Notes: generated by a model from the letters alone, not told the origin. A stretch of 11,374 nt of DNA from Chloroflexota bacterium (GCA_016190535.1 JACPQK010000063.1:1-11374); one strand, 5' to 3'; shown: positions 1 through 6,928, numbered from the stretch's first letter. Numbers and translations: made by a program.

Positions 1-274
1 AGCGACAGGCGGAGACCAGCTCCGGATTGCCGCTGATGTCGCAGCAGCCGGGCATCATCACGGTGGCGGCCTTGGGGGTCTCCCCACCGTCCTCGCTGGG
101 GGTAAACCCAATATCCATCCAGCGTAGACCAGCCTGTCGCAAGTTGTGGGGCGTGAACAACACCCCGTCCCGTCTAATGGTTTCCACTTGCCCGGAGAGG
201 CCCCTTCCGGCGTTAATGCGCCCCAGGACTTCCGGTGGCCTTAGCTTGCTGATTCCCTTGCGTTCTTTTGCCAT
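1..274 (-). CDS. Unidentified protein, N-terminal part (runs off window start)
   Basis: An open frame of 91 codons starts with ATG at 274-272 and continues without a stop to base 2, so the gene is cut by the window edge. It is supported by a strong ribosome binding site (GGAGGAG a few bases before the ATG) and by a TTGACG-17-TACAAT promoter just upstream. The visible protein has a basic N-terminus (MAKERKG), a stretch reading GVLFTPHNLRQAGLRWMDIG around residues 37-56, and an adjacent Cys pair at 77-78 with another Cys at 90. I do not recognise the family. The Cys pair could suggest metal or disulfide chemistry, but that is inference. It points away from the htrA/yvcK block and is separated from it by about 650 non-coding bases, so it is a separate transcription unit. 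Confidence is high that this is a real gene and nil on function. Confidence 0.7.
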   Translation of the reverse strand, partial: MAKERKGISKLRPPEVLGRINAGRGLSGQVETIRRDGVLFTPHNLRQAGLRWMDIGFTPSEDGGETPKAATVMMPGCCDISGNPELVSACR

Positions 275-306
275 GGCTCCTCCTTCCCCGTTTTTGAAGC
301 ACCTGG

Positions 307-335
307 ATTGTATGCCCTGGCGGTGATAGCGTCAA
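307..335 (-). promoter_or_regulatory. Sigma70-type promoter of the left-edge gene
   Basis: On the minus strand TTGACG (335-330) is followed after exactly 17 bases by TACAAT (312-307). Each box matches the consensus in five of six positions. Transcription would start near base 300, giving a leader of about 26 bases that contains the GGAGGAG ribosome binding site of the gene starting at 274. Confidence 0.65.
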
Positions 336-561
336 GGGCTGTGGGTGTAGAGAGCTCCGAAAAAGGGCCTGCTGAACCCCGCCCTGATGGTCATTGATTA
401 AGTAAAGTGACATTAAGCGCCACACTGACCTCGATACCTCACCCCCGGGTACCCTCTGGGAACCCTTTGGGTGCCCCCTCGTCCTTCGGCTGCGCTCAGG
501 ACGAGCTCTACAGGAGAGGGGGAAAGAAGAAATTACTGGGGGGGGAATCCCCAAACCCCCA

Positions 562-584
562 GCAGGAAACCGGAGGTTTCCTGC
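562..584. repeat. Perfect hairpin, 10-base stem
   Basis: GCAGGAAACC (562-571), loop GGA, GGTTTCCTGC (575-584): a perfect 10-base stem in the middle of the fold-back element. No T-tract follows on either strand, so it does not look like an intrinsic terminator. Confidence 0.75.
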
Positions 585-600
585 ACCTTCCTAGGTGTGC

Positions 601-658
601 CAGGGGGTGTCCCCCCTGAAATCGTTTTCCCTTCTCCCCCTCTTACGCCTAAGAGGGG
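601..658. repeat. Two adjacent perfect hairpins in the fold-back element
   Basis: The first is CAGGGGG (601-607), loop of four, CCCCCTG (612-618). The second is CCCCTCTTA (637-645), loop CGCC, TAAGAGGGG (650-658). Both stems are perfect and neither is followed by a T-run. With the hairpin at 562-584 they make the right half of the element highly structured as RNA or single-stranded DNA. Confidence 0.7.
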
Positions 659-750
659 AAGCCAGACGCCGTCCTGAGCTGGCCGAAGGAGGGGGTGTTC
701 ATGGAATGTCGCCATAATCTGTTGATGACCATAAGGGCGGGGCTGCCATG

Positions 751-770
751 CCCACGGCTTCAGCCGGGGG
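751..770 (+). repeat. Hairpin resembling an IS200/IS605 right end
   Basis: CCCACGGCT (751-759), loop TC, AGCCGGGGG (762-770) forms a nine-pair stem with one mismatch. The 'cccacggct-t-agccg' design is common at the right end and guide-RNA scaffold of IS200/IS605-family elements. No tnpA or tnpB remnant is recognisable beside it, so at most it is a decayed or non-autonomous remnant. It could equally be an unrelated hairpin. Confidence 0.25.
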
Positions 771-928
771 TTAGGAATCCACGGACTATGGGTGTTGGTC
801 TCTACCGAGAGAGGGCAGGAACCGGGGTCGCCAACGGACCATCCAGAAGTTCCGCAGTAACCCGCCGCTTCTGGCCCAGGGCAGACGGTTCCTGGGGGGT
901 ATTTCCCGGCTGGGTGCAAAGGGCGGGG

Positions 929-2044
929 CTAGGGGGCCTGGCCCAGAGTCACACTGACCGTCAGTTGCCGGGTGCCTCGGAGCACCACGATCTCCACCAG
1001 GTCGCCCACCTGGTGGGCCTGAATCAAGCCCACAACCTGTTCCCGGTTGGTCACATCCTGGCGGGCAAAGCGCAGGATGACATCCCCCGCCCGCAGACCG
1101 GCCTGGGAGGCTCCCGTGCCGGGCAGCACCAGGGATATGAGCACCCCCTGCTGGGTAGCCAGGCCGAAACGGGCAGCTATAGCCGGAGTAACGGTGAGCA
1201 TATCTACCCCCAGGAAGGGCTGAGGGGGCTGAGCTTGGCTCATGAGCCGCTGGGCGGCCTCCTGGGCGGTGTTGCTGGCAATGGCGAAGCCAATGCCGAT
1301 GGGCCGGATGCGCTCCTCCAGCTCGATGGCGGTATTGATGCCTACTACCTCTCCCCTCAGATTGACCAGGGGGCCCCCGCTGTTCCCCGGGTTGATGGCG
1401 GCATCGGTCTGGACCAGGCTGCTCAAGACCGCCCCTCCGGGCTCCTGAATGCTTCTGTCCAGGGCACCCACCACACCCACGGTCACCGTGGGTCCTCCCT
1501 CCAGACCCAGGGCGTTGCCCAGGGCGATGACCCAATCCCCCACTCGCAGGCTAGAGGAGTCCCCGAGAGGCAGGGCAGGCAGGTCCTGGCCCTCGATCTT
1601 GAGCACCGCCAGGTCCTGGTTGGGGTCCCGGCCTATAGTGCGGGCAGCGAAGGTACGCCCGTCGGGGAGGCTAACCTGGATACTGGTGGCCCCCTCGATA
1701 ACGTGGTTGTTGGTCAGGATGTAGCCCTGGGAGTCGAAGATGAAGCCCGACCCGGCACCCTCCAGGGGCACCGGCTGGAGGAAGATGTTGAATTGCACAC
1801 CCTCCACCTGGATAGAGACCACCGCTGGCTTTACTCTCTCCACGATGTCGGCGATGGAGGGTAGCCCCATGGCCTGGTTCGATGGGGGTGGGGACGGAGT
1901 GAAATCAAGTGGGGTGGCCGGGGGTGTCGCGTTGGATGTCTGGGGAGAAGGCAGCACTGGTGTAGGGGTAGCTGGGGGGAGACAGCCCGCTCCTGCGCCG
2001 GCCAGCAGGAGAAAGACAGCGAATAGCCCGATAATCGGCTTCAT
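929..2044 (-). CDS. htrA: HtrA/DegP-family serine protease with one PDZ domain
   Basis: This 371-residue S1C-family protease should act outside the membrane in protein quality control. Residues 1-20 are a hydrophobic signal sequence ending in AGAGAGC, so Cys21 may be lipidated, although the lipobox is not canonical. A Pro/Thr/Ser-rich linker (about 22-58) tethers the catalytic domain. The triad is visible: His114 in TNNHVIEG, Asp144 in DPNQDLAVLKI, and Ser222 in NPGNSGGPL. A single PDZ domain fills about 276-371 (FLGVDML, GVLISLVLPG, AGLRAGDVIL). DegP has two PDZ domains, so the layout is closer to DegS or Gram-positive HtrA. There is no clear Shine-Dalgarno before the ATG at 2044. It lies 82 bases downstream of the epimerase stop and may be co-transcribed with it or read from a weak promoter in the gap. 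Family assignment is very secure; the in vivo substrate is unknown. Confidence 0.95.
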   Translation of the reverse strand: MKPIIGLFAVFLLLAGAGAGCLPPATPTPVLPSPQTSNATPPATPLDFTPSPPPSNQAMGLPSIADIVERVKPAVVSIQVEGVQFNIFLQPVPLEGAGSGFIFDSQGYILTNNHVIEGATSIQVSLPDGRTFAARTIGRDPNQDLAVLKIEGQDLPALPLGDSSSLRVGDWVIALGNALGLEGGPTVTVGVVGALDRSIQEPGGAVLSSLVQTDAAINPGNSGGPLVNLRGEVVGINTAIELEERIRPIGIGFAIASNTAQEAAQRLMSQAQPPQPFLGVDMLTVTPAIAARFGLATQQGVLISLVLPGTGASQAGLRAGDVILRFARQDVTNREQVVGLIQAHQVGDLVEIVVLRGTRQLTVSVTLGQAP

Positions 2045-2058
2045 GTTGTGCTGATAAC

Positions 2059-2087
2059 AGGCTATTTAGTGCGGAGCCAAAAGTCAA
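2059..2087 (-). promoter_or_regulatory. Possible weak promoter for htrA
   Basis: On the minus strand TTGACT (2087-2082) is followed after 17 bases by TAGCCT (2064-2059). The -35 box is good and the -10 box poor (three of six). It lies in the 82-base gap before htrA and would give a very short leader, which fits the absence of a ribosome binding site. Confidence 0.3.
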
Positions 2088-2126
2088 GGTGCACAGACGG
2101 TGGAGGGGTGGGGCTGCGTGCAGGCT

Positions 2127-3044
2127 TTAGGCTTTCCGGCCGAGCACCTGTTCCTGGTACCACTGCACGTACTTGCGAGCACCCTCCTCGAAGTCCACCC
2201 TGGGCTCCCAGCCCAGCTCTTGCCGGGCCTTGTCACCAGAGGCCAGCCTGCCGGTAAAATCGGAGGCCCGGGCCTCCTTGTACTCTATAGTGACGTTGCC
2301 CATAATGTTGCGCACCGTCTCCGCCACCTCCCGGACGCTGACCATGCGTTTTCCTTCCAGGTTGTAGGTCTGGCCCTGGGCTACGGGCTGGAGGGCCGCC
2401 ACGTTCCCCTCCGCCAGGTCTTCCACGTATACGAAGGCCCGTCCCTGCTTGCCCTCTCCGAAGATGGTGAGGGGCTGTCCGGCGAAGGCCCGCTGCACGA
2501 AGGTGGCCAGGACCGTGCCACCCCGGGCCCGGGGGCCGTAGGGGATCCCGTAGCGGAGTATGGTGAACTCCTGCCCGTACATGGTGTGGTAGCTGTGACA
2601 GAGCAGCTCTGCGGCCGCCTTCTGGGAGGTATAGATGTGGTCGGCCTTGCCCAGATGTATGGGCGCATCCTCGCTACTGTCGCCCTGGGCGGTCAGTCCA
2701 TAGACCCAGACGGTGCTGGCCAGGATAACCCGCCCAATGTTGTTGCGGCGGGCAGCCTCCAGGACGTTGGCTACTCCCATGATGTTTATCTGGCTGGCCT
2801 CCACCGGGTTGCGGTGCACGTCGTTCACGTCTGCCACCGCCGCCAGCAGGTAGACTGCGTCGTAGGAGCCGGTGAGGGCCACGGCCGTCTTGGGTAAGTC
2901 CGTAATCTCGATGTGGATGTGGGGCACGTCGGGCCGGTGGGGCCTCTTGATGTCGAAGACGGTGACCTCGTGTCCTGCCCCCAGGAGCTTGTCTACCAGG
3001 TGGGAGCCGATGAAGCCTGAGCCACCGATGACGCCTACATTCAT
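2127..3044 (-). CDS. NAD-dependent epimerase/dehydratase (extended SDR, sugar-nucleotide type)
   Basis: This 305-residue cytoplasmic enzyme has the extended short-chain dehydrogenase fold typical of nucleotide-sugar epimerases and dehydratases such as GalE. The NAD-binding glycine motif GGSGFIG is at residues 7-13 and an acidic residue, Asp31, ends beta-strand 2, which favours NAD over NADP. The catalytic set is visible: Thr111 in LASTVWVYG and Tyr138-x3-Lys142 in HIYTSQKAA. The family motif RYGIPYGPR spans 164-172. Length is normal. The ATG at 3044 has a good ribosome binding site, GAGGTG, eight bases upstream. The gene follows yvcK by only 44 bases and is probably in its operon. That placement suggests a role in cell-envelope or UDP-sugar metabolism, because YvcK proteins bind UDP-GlcNAc, but this is inference and the substrate cannot be fixed. 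Confidence 0.92.
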   Translation of the reverse strand: MNVGVIGGSGFIGSHLVDKLLGAGHEVTVFDIKRPHRPDVPHIHIEITDLPKTAVALTGSYDAVYLLAAVADVNDVHRNPVEASQINIMGVANVLEAARRNNIGRVILASTVWVYGLTAQGDSSEDAPIHLGKADHIYTSQKAAAELLCHSYHTMYGQEFTILRYGIPYGPRARGGTVLATFVQRAFAGQPLTIFGEGKQGRAFVYVEDLAEGNVAALQPVAQGQTYNLEGKRMVSVREVAETVRNIMGNVTIEYKEARASDFTGRLASGDKARQELGWEPRVDFEEGARKYVQWYQEQVLGRKA

Positions 3045-3088
3045 ACTGCTAACACCTCAGAAAAGAATTGCCCTCTGTTCAACCGTTA

Positions 3089-4405
3089 TCACGCCAGGTG
3101 GTTAGGGGATGGGGCCAGGGAGGGCCACGCTCGGCTGGCCCGCTCCGGGCCGCCGTTGGCGCAGATGGACATGAGTCTGGCGGCTAGCTTCCCCGGCTCA
3201 TGGCGGAGGCGGTAGTCCTCCCGGACCAGGTCGGCTGTTACCAAGGTAACCTCCGGCGGGAGGCTTCCGCCCATCTCTACTGTCCGATTGGGCCACTCCG
3301 CCGGTAGTGGGGTGGCATTACTGTTCACCAGCACATAGTTGAAGAGGCCGCTGCCCACATGGCGGTGGAGGACTTCCACATGGTTGAGGACGGTGTAGCC
3401 GTCCGTCTCCCCGGGCTGGGTAGCTACGTTGCAGACATAGACCTTGGCAGCGGAGGACTCGCGGAGGGCCTGGGCGATCCCTGCTACCAACAGGTTGGGC
3501 AGGATGCTGGTGTAGAGGCTCCCTGGCCCGATGACTATGAGCTCTGCCTCCTGAATAGCCCGGACCGCTTCGGGGTAGGCCAGGGGATTCGCTGGCTCCA
3601 GCTCTATGTGGCTGATGCGGCCACCTCCGTTGGGGATGACCGATTCGCCGAGGATGGTGCTACCATTCTCCAGTATAGCCTTTAAAGCTACATTCTCCAG
3701 GGTGGAGGGGAGCACCTGGCCCCGCACTGCCAGCACCCGGCTGGCCTCCTTAAGGGCCTCGGGGAACTTGCCCGTCACATCGGACATGGCGGCAATAAAG
3801 AGGTTGCCAAAGCTGTGGCCCTCCAGTCCTGACCCCGCCCCAAAGCGGTACTCGAAGAGGCGGGACATCATAGGCTCTGTTTCGGCCAGGGCCACGATGC
3901 AGTTGCGGAAGTCCCCTGGTGGGAGGACACCCATCTCCTTGCGGAGCCGGCCCGAGCTGCCCCCGTCGTCGGCCACCGTGACAATAGCGCTGAGGTGGTC
4001 GGTGTGCTCCTTCAGGCCCCGCAGCAGGGTGGCTAGGCCTGTACCGCCACCGATGGCCACTACCCGGGGGCCTTTCTGTCGCCGGCGGTAGCGGTAGATG
4101 TGGTTGACCACAGTATCCCCATTGTGAGGCTTCAGAGGAGAGATGACGGCCATGTAGAGGCCTACCAGGCTCAGGGCAGCGATGATAAGGCCAAGAATAA
4201 ATGCCAGGAAGGGGGTGGTGCTGGGGAGGTGGGCGTAGAAGGGGCTGCCGGGGGGAGCCCAGAACCGGACGAAGATGTAGGCGATGCCCGTGGACAGCAG
4301 GGCTACCCCCAGGGTTAGCCCGGCGATCCAGCGCTTTACGTGTATTCCCGGGTGGAGCCATTTTAGGAGGTCCCTGGTCCAAAGTCCTCGGTCTTGGCTA
4401 TTCAT
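3089..4405 (-). CDS. yvcK: YvcK/GlmR-family UDP-sugar-binding protein with N-terminal membrane anchor
   Basis: This 438-residue protein belongs to the YvcK (CofD-like) family. In Bacillus subtilis YvcK/GlmR binds UDP-GlcNAc and helps balance carbon flow into cell-envelope precursors. The C-terminal domain carries the family motifs: VVAIGGGTGLATLLRGLK (115-132), VADDGGSSGRLR (144-155), LEGHSFGNLFIAAM (194-207), GPGSLYTS (293-300) and PGETDGYTVLNH (331-342). Ahead of it are two hydrophobic segments (about 27-47 and 65-88), so this version is membrane anchored, unlike the soluble Bacillus protein of about 320 residues. The ATG at 4405 has only a weak ribosome binding site (GTGAG directly before it). 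In the 184 bases upstream the best promoter candidate, TAGCCA-17-TATGCT, is weak. The epimerase follows within 44 bases, probably co-transcribed. whiA and rapZ, frequent yvcK neighbours, are not in the window. Confidence 0.93.
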   Translation of the reverse strand: MNSQDRGLWTRDLLKWLHPGIHVKRWIAGLTLGVALLSTGIAYIFVRFWAPPGSPFYAHLPSTTPFLAFILGLIIAALSLVGLYMAVISPLKPHNGDTVVNHIYRYRRRQKGPRVVAIGGGTGLATLLRGLKEHTDHLSAIVTVADDGGSSGRLRKEMGVLPPGDFRNCIVALAETEPMMSRLFEYRFGAGSGLEGHSFGNLFIAAMSDVTGKFPEALKEASRVLAVRGQVLPSTLENVALKAILENGSTILGESVIPNGGGRISHIELEPANPLAYPEAVRAIQEAELIVIGPGSLYTSILPNLLVAGIAQALRESSAAKVYVCNVATQPGETDGYTVLNHVEVLHRHVGSGLFNYVLVNSNATPLPAEWPNRTVEMGGSLPPEVTLVTADLVREDYRLRHEPGKLAARLMSICANGGPERASRAWPSLAPSPNHLA

Positions 4406-4589
4406 CTCACTTTACCCTTGCTCACCTGATTTAGCCCGCCAAGCCATGTCTCACCAGCATCTCGAGCTACCCACTGAGCATAAGGGGTCGAGGTAGTTCT
4501 GGCTATCACCCAAAAGGATGAATAATTGTCCCACCCAGGAGGATGACGGGCTACAGGCCCCAGGCGTCGGGCTACCAGCGGATTCCATT

Positions 4590-6083
4590 TTACCCGTCTT
4601 CCAGTCTTTTTCTGAGCAGCTCGCGGACAACGTTGGGGTCGGCCCGACCTCGAGTGGCCCTCATCACCTGTCCCACCAGGAACATGATAGCCTGGGCTTT
4701 GCCTTGCCTGTAGTCCGCTACCGCCTGGGGGTTGGCCGCAAGGGCCACGTCTACTACACCCTCCAGCTCCGAGGCAGTGGAGACCTGGGCCAGGCCCTGC
4801 TCGGCCACTATTTCCCCGGCCCCACGCCCCGTGGTGAACATATCTTCAAAGACGGCTTTGGCCACGGGGCCGCTGATCTTTTCCGCATCCACCAGGTCCA
4901 GAAGCTCCCTCAAGTGTTGAGGGGCTATCTTTGACTGGGTAACGTCTGTGCCCGCGGCATTGAGCAAGCGGGAGAACTCCCCCAGCATCCAGTTGCTCAC
5001 TGCCTTGGCCCGGGTTCTCAGGTTCTCCCCTCGGATATCACTGTCTGTCTGGACGACGGCCTCGAAGAAGTCGGCCCAGGCCAGGGAAGTGACCAGAAGC
5101 CGCGCATCGTAAGGGGGTAGACCATACCGGGCCATGAAACGCTGGCGGCGGGCATCGGGCAGCTCAGGCAACCGGCGGAGCAGCTCTTCCACCCACTCGC
5201 GGTCCACCGCCAGCGGGGGCAGGTCCGGCTCCGGGAAGTAACGGTAATCGTGGGCGTACTCTTTGCTCCGCTGGGGTACGGTGACCCCCCTCTCCTCCAC
5301 CCAGCCCCTGGTCTCCTGGCTGGGCTCTACCCCGGACTCCCAGAGGGAGCGTTGCCTCTCGGCTTCGTGGCCCAGTGCCCGGTAGACAGCGCGGAAGCTG
5401 TTCATGTTCTTTACTTCCACCTTGGCCCGGGGAAGGTTGGGGTCCCCCCGTTGCCGCAGGCTGATGTTGGCGTCGCAGCGGAAGCTGCCTTCCTCCATGC
5501 TGCCTGTGGACACACCGATGAACTGAAGGATGCTGTGGAGCTTTACCAGGTACTCCCTGGCTTCCTCAGGGGAACGAAGGTCAGGCTCGCTGACAACCTC
5601 CATCAAGGGTACTCCTGACCGGTTGACGTCCACCAGGCTGTAGGGCTCGCCCCAGGGGGAGGTGCGATGGGTGAGCTTGGCCGTATCCTCCTCCAGGTGC
5701 ACCCGGGTTATGCCAATACGCCGGACAGTGCTATCGACCTCGACCTCCAGCCAGCCGCCGTGAGAGAGGGGTTTATCGTATTGGGAGATCTGGTAACCCT
5801 TCATCAGGTCGGGGTAGGGGTAGTTCTTGCGGTCGAACTTGAAGTAATCGGAGATGGTACAGTTGAGGGCCAGGGCTGTGCTGACTGCATATTCCACCGC
5901 CTGGCGGTTTATCACAGGGAGCACCCCCGGCATTCCCAGACAAACGGGGCAGACATAGGTATTAGGGGGAGCGTAAGCGTAATCTGCGCTACAGGCGCAG
6001 AACATCTTGCTTTTTGTGCGAAGCTGAACGTGGACTTCTAAGCCGATGATGGTTTCGTAGGTAGTGCCCAGGGCGCTAATCAA
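4590..6083 (-). CDS. gatB: Aspartyl/glutamyl-tRNA amidotransferase subunit B
   Basis: GatB is the tRNA-binding and kinase subunit of GatCAB, which converts misacylated Glu-tRNA(Gln) and Asp-tRNA(Asn) to the amidated forms in the cytoplasm. The 497-residue product has the N-terminal IIGLEVHVQL (12-21), a four-Cys zinc site (Cys29, 31, 45, 48), FDRKNYPYPDLMKGYQIS (83-100), the signature VDVNRSGVPLMEV (151-163), EEGSFRCDANISLR (197-210) and a C-terminal YqeY-like helical domain from about 345. Length is near the family norm. The start is TTG at 6083: an in-frame TGA lies just upstream, the next ATG (codon 27) would remove the conserved N-terminus, and GGTGA lies six bases before the TTG. It follows pcm by 58 bases and may share its transcript. 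gatA and gatC are not in the window, so the complex is encoded at separate loci. Confidence 0.97.
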   Translation of the reverse strand: MISALGTTYETIIGLEVHVQLRTKSKMFCACSADYAYAPPNTYVCPVCLGMPGVLPVINRQAVEYAVSTALALNCTISDYFKFDRKNYPYPDLMKGYQISQYDKPLSHGGWLEVEVDSTVRRIGITRVHLEEDTAKLTHRTSPWGEPYSLVDVNRSGVPLMEVVSEPDLRSPEEAREYLVKLHSILQFIGVSTGSMEEGSFRCDANISLRQRGDPNLPRAKVEVKNMNSFRAVYRALGHEAERQRSLWESGVEPSQETRGWVEERGVTVPQRSKEYAHDYRYFPEPDLPPLAVDREWVEELLRRLPELPDARRQRFMARYGLPPYDARLLVTSLAWADFFEAVVQTDSDIRGENLRTRAKAVSNWMLGEFSRLLNAAGTDVTQSKIAPQHLRELLDLVDAEKISGPVAKAVFEDMFTTGRGAGEIVAEQGLAQVSTASELEGVVDVALAANPQAVADYRQGKAQAIMFLVGQVMRATRGRADPNVVRELLRKRLEDG

Positions 6084-6141
6084 AGCTATTCACCCGGAAG
6101 TTAAAAAAAGCACTTTCTAAAACCCTCAAAGGATAGCAGCC

Positions 6142-6837
6142 CTAACCATCGCTGTCAAGGCGCAGGTCTCCCGGGCTCCAGGCCCCCTCCCCCACCAGGG
6201 GCACGAAGCGGCAGGCCCCCAGGTTGGACACCTGGAGGCCGCTAGCGCCCTTCACCACCTTGAGCAAGTCCTGTTCGTAGCGGGAGCCTACCGGTATGAC
6301 CAGCCGGCCCCCTACTGCCATCTGGTCTAGCAGGGATTGCGGTATGGAGGGTGCCCCTGCCGTCACCGCGATGGCGTCGTAGGGGGCGCCCGGGGGCCAG
6401 CCCAGGCTGTCGGTGGCCGGATGGAGTTCCATGTTGGTATAACCTAGCTGCTCCAGCCGCTGCTGGGCCGTTTCCAGCAAGGATGGCACCCGTTCCACCG
6501 ACACTACCCGGCGGCAGAGCCTGGCCAGGATAGCTGCCTGGTACCCGCTGCCAGTGCCTACCTCCAGTACTCTCTCCCGGCCCTGGAGCTCCAGGGCTTG
6601 GGTCATCACCGCGACTATGTAAGGCTGCGAGATGGTCTGTCCCTCCCCTACGGGCAAGGGAATGTCCTCGTAGGCCAGGTGGCTGCTTTCTGGAGGCACG
6701 AAGAGCTCTCTGGGCACCTGTTCCATGGCAGTAATCACCCGTTGGTCGACGATATTCCGGCGCAGGTCCCGAAAAAGCCTTTCCCGGGCGGTGCCCAGGT
6801 CGGCCCACAAGGGTATGCCCCATCGCTTTGCATCCAC
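6142..6837 (-). CDS. pcm: Protein-L-isoaspartate O-methyltransferase
   Basis: This SAM-dependent cytoplasmic enzyme methylates L-isoaspartyl residues and so starts repair of age-damaged proteins. With the GTG start at 6837 the product is 231 residues. Visible motifs are the family hallmark QTISQPYIVA (67-76), the SAM-binding VLEVGTGSGYQAA (90-102), the strand end SVERVPSLLE (113-122) and the C-terminal RFVPLVGEGAW (210-220). An open frame extends to a TTG at 6891 (249 residues). That TTG is part of the TTGTCA -35 box of a near-consensus promoter, and its leader would be buried in a 14-base hairpin stem. The GTG follows GGGGGAG, though at a short spacing of three bases, so it is preferred but not certain; an in-frame TTG at 6813 is another option. 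gatB follows 58 bases downstream. Confidence 0.93.
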   Translation of the reverse strand: MDAKRWGIPLWADLGTARERLFRDLRRNIVDQRVITAMEQVPRELFVPPESSHLAYEDIPLPVGEGQTISQPYIVAVMTQALELQGRERVLEVGTGSGYQAAILARLCRRVVSVERVPSLLETAQQRLEQLGYTNMELHPATDSLGWPPGAPYDAIAVTAGAPSIPQSLLDQMAVGGRLVIPVGSRYEQDLLKVVKGASGLQVSNLGACRFVPLVGEGAWSPGDLRLDSDG

Positions 6838-6862
6838 CGTCTCCCCCTTAGCTGGGCCACTG

Positions 6863-6891
6863 AATATATCACAGGGCCTGGGGCCTGACAA
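6863..6891 (-). promoter_or_regulatory. Near-consensus sigma70-type promoter of pcm
   Basis: On the minus strand TTGTCA (6891-6886) is followed after exactly 17 bases by TATATT (6868-6863), each box five of six against consensus. Transcription would begin near 6856, leaving a leader of about 19 bases with GGGGGAG before the GTG at 6837. This argues that the 18 codons upstream of that GTG are not translated. Confidence 0.7.
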
Positions 6892-6896
6892 GGAAT

Positions 6897-6928
6897 GCCC
6901 GGATGCATACCGCAGTATGCATCCGGGC
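6897..6928 (-). terminator. Perfect 14-base hairpin between the flavin reductase gene and pcm
   Basis: GCCCGGATGCATAC (6897-6910), loop of four, GTATGCATCCGGGC (6915-6928): a perfect stem containing the ATGCAT palindrome. It begins 24 bases after the TAG stop (6953-6955) of the upstream flavin reductase gene and sits just before the pcm -35 box. It is placed like a terminator, but the bases after it on the minus strand (ATTCCTTGTC) are not a T-run. It may be a non-canonical terminator, an mRNA 3'-end stabiliser or a protein-binding palindrome. Confidence 0.55.

Larger units (their letters stand above)
482..690. repeat. Fold-back (inverted-repeat) element, MITE- or REP-like
   Basis: The left arm 482-503 (TCCTTCGGC...GCTCAGGACG, 22 bases) and the reverse complement of the right arm 670-690 (TCCTTCGGCC...CTCAGGACG, 21 bases) are nearly identical, differing by about three positions including one gap. 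The arms enclose purine-rich then pyrimidine-rich stretches that can also pair (around 512-520 and 634-642), and three perfect hairpins. The left arm is itself partly palindromic (GTCCT ... AGGAC). No coding potential is visible, so it would be a non-autonomous mobile element or a dispersed extragenic repeat. I saw no convincing target-site duplication. Whether it is multicopy cannot be known from one window. Confidence 0.55.
275..928. other. Non-coding region of about 650 bases with fold-back repeats
   Basis: No convincing gene lies here. The short open frames on both strands are proline/glycine/arginine-rich and lack ribosome binding sites. The region holds the promoter of the left-edge gene, a fold-back element at about 482-690 with internal hairpins, and an IS200/IS605-like hairpin at 751-770. 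It also contains the 3' end of the htrA transcript. I see no clear T-tract terminator for htrA. Confidence 0.7.

Noticed and set aside
533..919. Small open frames on both strands in 407-919
   Set aside because: They are Pro/Gly/Arg-rich translations of the fold-back element and its surroundings, lack ribosome binding sites and show no domain.
695..1864. A 389-codon plus-strand open frame
   Set aside because: Most of it is antisense to the htrA gene, whose catalytic triad and PDZ domain are intact. No domain or ribosome binding site is visible.
2100..2897. A 265-codon plus-strand open frame
   Set aside because: It is antisense to the epimerase, which has intact NAD and YxxxK motifs. The antisense protein has no recognisable features.
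4420..4490. tRNA-like D-arm text (GCTCAGTGGGTAGCTCGAG) on the minus strand upstream of yvcK
   Set aside because: No T-arm GTTCRA motif, no matching acceptor stem and no cloverleaf can be formed around it.
6084..6141. Seven-T run after a short AAAG/CTTT pairing between pcm and gatB
   Set aside because: The stem is only four weak pairs, so an intrinsic terminator is not supported. A promoter reading TTGAGG-17-TTTTAA is also too poor.
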